This document shows, one piece after another, positions 60,268 to 64,000 of a stretch of DNA of 64,000 nt. This DNA comes from Flaviflagellibacter deserti. Lineage in GTDB: Bacteria > Pseudomonadota > Alphaproteobacteria > Rhizobiales > Methylopilaceae. The position numbers and the translations under genes were made by a program. The stretch is taken from NCBI RefSeq assembly GCF_042652085.1, contig NZ_JBHSJF010000008.1:310001-374000 (forward strand), read 5' to 3'. The first letter of the stretch is position 1; each line of letters opens with the position of its first letter. The notes under the pieces were generated by a model. The model searched no databases and had not been told where the DNA came from. It saw nothing but the letters and a program-made list of their open reading frames with translations.

Positions 60268-60669
60268 TCAGGCGGCGATCAGCTTGACGGGGATGTTCCC
60301 CATCGTCGCCTTGGAATAGGGGCAAACGGTGTGGGCGTCCTCGATCAGCGCCTGGACCTTGTCCTTGTCGACGCCGGGGATGGACACCGTGAGCTCGACG
60401 GCGAGCGAGAAGCCGCCATCGACGTGAAGAGTGACGTCGGCCGTCACGCGGGCATCCTGCGTGTCGACGCCGTGCTTCTTGCCGAGAACGAGAAGCGCCT
60501 GGCCGAAGCAGGCCGAGTAACCCAGAGCGAACAGCTGTTCGGGGTTATGGCCCTCGCCGCTGCCGCCGAGATCCTTCGGCAGGGCCATGGCGAGCGCGAG
60601 CCCGCCATCGGCGAGGATCGCACGGCCGTTGCGGCCGCCCTTGGTCGTTGCAGAGGTCTTGTAAGCCAT
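60268..60669 (-). CDS. ohr: Organic hydroperoxide resistance protein Ohr (OsmC family) inside the atp operon
   Basis: Ohr is a thiol peroxidase that reduces organic hydroperoxides. 133 residues. Both active-site cysteines are present: Cys54 in YSACFGQAL and Cys116 in TVCPYSKATMGN. The conserved Arg16 and Glu44 are also visible. It lies between atpG (20 bp) and atpD (26 bp) on the same strand. This is unusual: ohr normally stands beside its OhrR repressor gene, and none is seen here. Confidence 0.95.
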   Translation of the reverse strand: MAYKTSATTKGGRNGRAILADGGLALAMALPKDLGGSGEGHNPEQLFALGYSACFGQALLVLGKKHGVDTQDARVTADVTLHVDGGFSLAVELTVSIPGVDKDKVQALIEDAHTVCPYSKATMGNIPVKLIAA

Positions 60670-60689
60670 GGCCGATCCTCCTCGTTCGC

Positions 60690-61565
60690 TCAGAGCGCCT
60701 CGGCGCCCGAGATGATTTCGATGAGTTCCTTGGTGATCTGCGCCTGACGAGTACGGTTGTAGTTCATCGTCAGCTTCTTGATCATGTCGCCGGCATTGCG
60801 CGTGGCGTTGTCCATCGCGCTCATGCGCGCGCCCTGCTCGGACGCCGCGTTCTCGAGGAGAGCGCGGAAGATCTGGATAGCAACGTTCCGCGGCAGAAGA
60901 TCGGCGAGGATCTCGTTCTCGTCCGGCTCGAACTCGTACGGAACGGCTGGGCCTTCCGTCGCTTCGACCGGGATCTGCGCCGGGATGATCTGCTGCGCCG
61001 TCGGGACCTGCGAGATCACCGAGCGGAAACGCGAGAAGAACAGGGTCGCGACGTCGAACTCGCCGGCCTCGAAGCGGGCGATCACGCTTTCGGCGATCGA
61101 TTGCGCGTTCGAGAAGCCGATCTGCTTCACTTCGCGAAGATCGACGGCCGATTCCAGACGACTCGCGAAGGTACGGCGCAGGATTTCAGCGCCCTTGCGG
61201 CCGACCGGAAGGATCGTGACGTCCTTGCCTTCCGCGATCAGGCGGTTGGCGTGTTCGCGTGCGAGACGCGAGATCGACGAGTTGAACGCGCCTGCCAGGC
61301 CACGCTCGGCGGTCGCGACGATCAGCAGGTGCTTCTGGTCGCGGCCGGTGCCGCGGAGCAGCAGCGGGGCGTCCGGCGAATTGGCAAGGCCGGCCGCAAG
61401 ATTGGCCAGAACGCGGTCCATGCGCTCCGCATAAGGACGCGCAGCCTCGGCCGCCATCTGGGCGCGACGCAGCTTCGCCGCGGCGACCATCTGCATCGCC
61501 TTGGTGATCTTCTGCGTCGCCTTGACGGAGGCGATGCGGTTGCGGAGGTCTTTAAGCGAAGCCAT
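60690..61565 (-). CDS. atpG: ATP synthase gamma subunit
   Basis: The central rotor shaft of F1. 291 residues. The N-terminal helix (MASLKDLRNRIASVKATQKI) and the C-terminal helix (SAMDNATRNAGDMIKKLTMN, then NRTRQAQITKELIEIISGAE) are typical. It lies 14 bp after atpA and 20 bp before ohr. Confidence 0.98.
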   Translation of the reverse strand: MASLKDLRNRIASVKATQKITKAMQMVAAAKLRRAQMAAEAARPYAERMDRVLANLAAGLANSPDAPLLLRGTGRDQKHLLIVATAERGLAGAFNSSISRLAREHANRLIAEGKDVTILPVGRKGAEILRRTFASRLESAVDLREVKQIGFSNAQSIAESVIARFEAGEFDVATLFFSRFRSVISQVPTAQQIIPAQIPVEATEGPAVPYEFEPDENEILADLLPRNVAIQIFRALLENAASEQGARMSAMDNATRNAGDMIKKLTMNYNRTRQAQITKELIEIISGAEAL

Positions 61566-61579
61566 CGGGTCTCAGCTCG

Positions 61580-63109
61580 TCAGGCGAAGGTCTTGGCGAA
61601 GGCATCGACCGCCGACTTCAGCTTGGCGCCGTTGTCGCTGGAGATTTCCTTCGAGGTGCGGATCGCGTCGAGCAGGTCCTGGTGGTTGGCGTGCAGGTAG
61701 CTCAGGAGACCCGCTTCGAACGGCAGGACCTTCGAGACCGGCAGGTTGTCGAGATAACCGTTGGTGCCGGCATAGATCGACACGACCTGCTCCTCGACCT
61801 TCAGCGGCGAGAACTGCTGCTGCTTCAGGAGTTCGGTGAGGCGCGAACCGCGGTTCAGGAGCTTCTGGGTCGTGGCGTCGAGGTCAGAGCCGAACTGCGC
61901 GAAGGCCGCCATTTCGCGGTACTGCGCGAGCTCGCCTTTGATCTTGCCGGCGACCTGCTTCATCGCCTTGATCTGGGCGGAGGAGCCGACGCGCGACACC
62001 GAGAGACCGACGTTCACCGCCGGGCGGATGCCCTGGTAGAACAGGTCCGTCTCGAGGAAGATCTGGCCGTCGGTGATCGAGATCACGTTGGTCGGGATGT
62101 AGGCCGACACGTCGTTCGCCTGCGTTTCGATGACCGGGAGAGCGGTCAGCGAACCGGCGCCGTTCTCGTCGTTCAGCTTCGCGGCGCGCTCGAGGAGACG
62201 CGAGTGAAGGTAGAACACGTCGCCCGGATAGGCTTCGCGGCCCGGCGGGCGGCGCAGCAGGAGCGACATCTGACGATAGGCGACGGCCTGCTTGGAGAGG
62301 TCGTCATATGCGATCAGGGCATGCATGCCGTTGTCGCGGAAGAATTCGCCCATGGCGCAGCCGGCGAAGGGCGCCAGGAACTGCATCGGAGCCGGGTCGG
62401 AGGCGGTCGCTGCGATGACGATCGAATAATCGAGCGCGCCGTTCTCTTCGAGCACCTTCACGAACTGCGCCACGGTCGACCGCTTCTGGCCGATCGCGAC
62501 GTAGACGCAGTAGAGCTTGGCCTTCTCGTCCGTGCCCTGGTTGATGGGCTTCTGGTTGAGAATGGCGTCGAGGATGACGGCGGTCTTGCCGGTCTGGCGA
62601 TCGCCGATGACGAGCTCGCGCTGGCCGCGGCCGACCGGGATCAGGGCGTCGATCGCCTTGAGGCCCGTCTGCATCGGCTCATGGACCGACTTGCGCGGAA
62701 TGATGCCCGGCGCCTTGACGTCGACGCGGCGGCGCTCGGTGTATTCGATCGGGCCCTTGCCGTCGATCGGGTTGCCGAGAGCGTCGACGACGCGGCCGAG
62801 GAGGCCCTTGCCGACCGGAACGTCGACGATGGCGCCCGTGCGCTTGACGGTGTCGCCTTCCTTGATTTCGCGGTCCGAGCCGAAGATGACGACGCCGACA
62901 TTGTCGGTTTCGAGGTTGAGGGCCATGCCCCGGACGCCGCCGGGGAACTCGACCATCTCGCCGGCCTGGACCTGGTCGAGGCCATAGATGCGGGCGATGC
63001 CGTCACCGACGGACAGAACCTGTCCGACTTCGGAGACTTCGGCTTCCTGTCCGAAATTCTTGATCTGGTCCTTGAGGATCGCGGAGATCTCAGCGGCGCG
63101 GATGTCCAT
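61580..63109 (-). CDS. atpA: ATP synthase alpha subunit
   Basis: The non-catalytic nucleotide-binding F1 subunit. 509 residues, the usual length. The P-loop GDRQTGKTAVILDAILNQ, the block IVIAATASDPAPMQFLAPF, and PAVNVGLSVSRVGSSAQ are conserved. The start overlaps the atpH stop by one base (TGATG), showing coupling. Confidence 0.98.
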   Translation of the reverse strand: MDIRAAEISAILKDQIKNFGQEAEVSEVGQVLSVGDGIARIYGLDQVQAGEMVEFPGGVRGMALNLETDNVGVVIFGSDREIKEGDTVKRTGAIVDVPVGKGLLGRVVDALGNPIDGKGPIEYTERRRVDVKAPGIIPRKSVHEPMQTGLKAIDALIPVGRGQRELVIGDRQTGKTAVILDAILNQKPINQGTDEKAKLYCVYVAIGQKRSTVAQFVKVLEENGALDYSIVIAATASDPAPMQFLAPFAGCAMGEFFRDNGMHALIAYDDLSKQAVAYRQMSLLLRRPPGREAYPGDVFYLHSRLLERAAKLNDENGAGSLTALPVIETQANDVSAYIPTNVISITDGQIFLETDLFYQGIRPAVNVGLSVSRVGSSAQIKAMKQVAGKIKGELAQYREMAAFAQFGSDLDATTQKLLNRGSRLTELLKQQQFSPLKVEEQVVSIYAGTNGYLDNLPVSKVLPFEAGLLSYLHANHQDLLDAIRTSKEISSDNGAKLKSAVDAFAKTFA

Positions 63110-63669
63110 CAGCGCACCTCTTTCATGGCGTGTTGGATGGCGGAAAGTTTGGTTCGAACCGAGGCGTCGACCATGCGGCTGCCGAGCTGCACGATGATGC
63201 CACCGATAATCTTGGAATCGACCTTGACGTCGACCTTCACGTCCTTCGACGTGATCTCCTTGAGGGCGTCCTTGACGTCCTTCATGCGCGCGTCGGACAG
63301 CGGCTCGGCCACCGTCACTTCGGCTGTGAGTTCGCCGCGAGCCTTGGCCACGATGGCGCGGAAGCTGCGGATGATGCCCTGGATCGCGAACAGGCGGCGG
63401 TTCTGCGCGGCGAGGCGGATCAGGTTGCCGGCGATGCCACCGATCTTGGCGGCGTCGAGAACGGCGGAGATCGCCTTCAGCTGCTCTTCCGATGAAAAGA
63501 CGGGGCTCTTCACCAGGCGCTGCAGATCGGCACTGTCCTTAAGGAGGGCTTCAAAACGGCCGAGATCGGCGTCTACGGTATCGACGGCCTTGGCCTCGGA
63601 GGCCAGCTCATACAGCGCGGTCGCGTAGCGGCCGGCCATGCCTGTCGGGGTCGCGTCGTCTGCTGGCAC
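63109..63669 (-). CDS. atpH: ATP synthase delta subunit
   Basis: The delta subunit (OSCP) links F1 to the peripheral stalk. 186 residues from a GTG at 63669; ATG 63639 (MAGRYATALYELA) is a credible later start and matches the family N-terminus closely. The C-terminal block KVDSKIIGGIIVQLGSRMVD is characteristic. It is the first gene of the operon; the F0 genes are not in this window, as usual in alphaproteobacteria. Confidence 0.95.
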   Translation of the reverse strand: MPADDATPTGMAGRYATALYELASEAKAVDTVDADLGRFEALLKDSADLQRLVKSPVFSSEEQLKAISAVLDAAKIGGIAGNLIRLAAQNRRLFAIQGIIRSFRAIVAKARGELTAEVTVAEPLSDARMKDVKDALKEITSKDVKVDVKVDSKIIGGIIVQLGSRMVDASVRTKLSAIQHAMKEVR

Positions 63670-63909
63670 CGAAACGGTCTCTCGTCTTCCATCCCAAGGC
63701 CCGGGACCGCCGTTTCAGGCAATACGCAAGCCATTGGAATTTATTGGATTTTCTTAGGCCAGGAGGCCGGTCCACGGAGGCGATCCCTCTGTAAACCGCG
63801 GGTTGACTAACACAGCGGTCGGGGCGGGGCAACACGATGACATGCGACGGAATCGCCCCATATTTTCGCCCGATTTCAGAGAGGGCGGGTTACCGTCTTA
63901 TCCCGGCCC

Positions 63910-64000
63910 TCAAAGGAAGCTCACCGGGTCGACGTCGATATGCAGCGTCAGTGCTCCACGCAGGGGTAGTGCCGAGGCGAGCCATCCCCTGATGAAGCCC
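63910..64000 (-). CDS. priA: Primosomal helicase PriA, C-terminal end (truncated by window edge)
   Basis: The last 29 codons of a minus-strand gene enter from the right edge. They end GALTLHIDVDPVSFL then TGA at 63910-63912. The ending VDPVSFL matches alphaproteobacterial PriA, and priA commonly precedes atpH in these genomes. The fragment is too short for more evidence. The 240 bp between it and atpH hold no other gene; they presumably contain the atp promoter, which I cannot define. Confidence 0.75.
   Translation of the reverse strand, partial: GFIRGWLASALPLRGALTLHIDVDPVSFL

Noticed and set aside
61682..63628. A 648-codon open frame antisense to atpA and atpH
   Set aside because: It mirrors two highly conserved ATP synthase genes, and its composition (Arg/Asp/Val-rich, no family) is typical of a high-GC shadow frame.

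Overview
The window is a high-GC chromosomal segment of an alphaproteobacterium, most likely Hyphomicrobiales (Rhizobiales). The markers are rhizobial: the regulator Rem/FtcR, the periplasmic motility proteins MotC and MotE, the flagellar order fliG-flhB-…-flgBC-fliE-flgG-flgA-flgI-motE-flgH-fliL-fliP, a haem-type FixL with FixJ and FixK, and a RIME-like palindrome. I cannot name a genus from sequence alone.

Layout. (1) 1-9.2 kb: a plus-strand flagellar operon from the 3' part of fliG to fliP, closed by a terminator. FlgI carries an unusual proline-rich extension of about 200 residues. (2) 9.45-15.8 kb: four minus-strand glycosyl/methyltransferase genes, two of them fusions, plus a TPR-OGT of the SPINDLY type. 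They sit directly beside the flagellin gene and look like a flagellin-glycosylation module. (3) 16.1-24.9 kb: flagellin, then fliF, a fliH-like gene, motB, motC, fliK/motD, a lytic transglycosylase and rem. (4) 25-31.3 kb: a small secreted DUF2141 protein, a FixLJ-like two-component pair with a membrane sensor, a small membrane protein, a TerC family protein and a chemoreceptor. The chemoreceptor is interrupted by a 10-N assembly gap flanked by an exact 100-bp duplication. (5) 31.4-34.9 kb: a quinone reductase and FixK-like regulator, divergent from true FixL-FixJ. (6) 34.9-44.2 kb: accessory transporters and regulators (two EamA exporters, AraC, MocR, an amino acid permease, TetR/SDR) and two methyltransferase-like proteins. 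(7) 44.2-57 kb: housekeeping genes: tRNA-Ser(CGA), rplU-rpmA, a GNAT, obgE, proB, proA, nadD, rsfS, rlmH, an envC-like gene, ctpA, a divergent polysaccharide deacetylase and two tandem rppH-type Nudix genes. (8) 57-64 kb: a decayed bicupin gene, tenA, a 131-bp palindromic repeat, then the minus-strand ATP synthase operon atpHAG-ohr-atpD-small membrane protein-atpC. An organic hydroperoxide resistance gene and a two-TM protein are embedded in that operon. The C-terminus of priA enters at the right edge.

How it fits together. The first 25 kb encode export apparatus, hook-basal body, stator, filament and their regulator, with probable glycosylation of the filament. A 12-base motif shared upstream of flagellin and fliF, with a weaker copy before flgB, is a candidate flagellar control site. 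The middle third is sensory and regulatory. The right third is core growth, envelope and energy metabolism. No CRISPR array, insertion sequence or prophage was seen. The most unusual points are the FlgI extension, the glycosylation block, the two extra genes inside the atp operon and two mutually exclusive hairpins in the rem leader.
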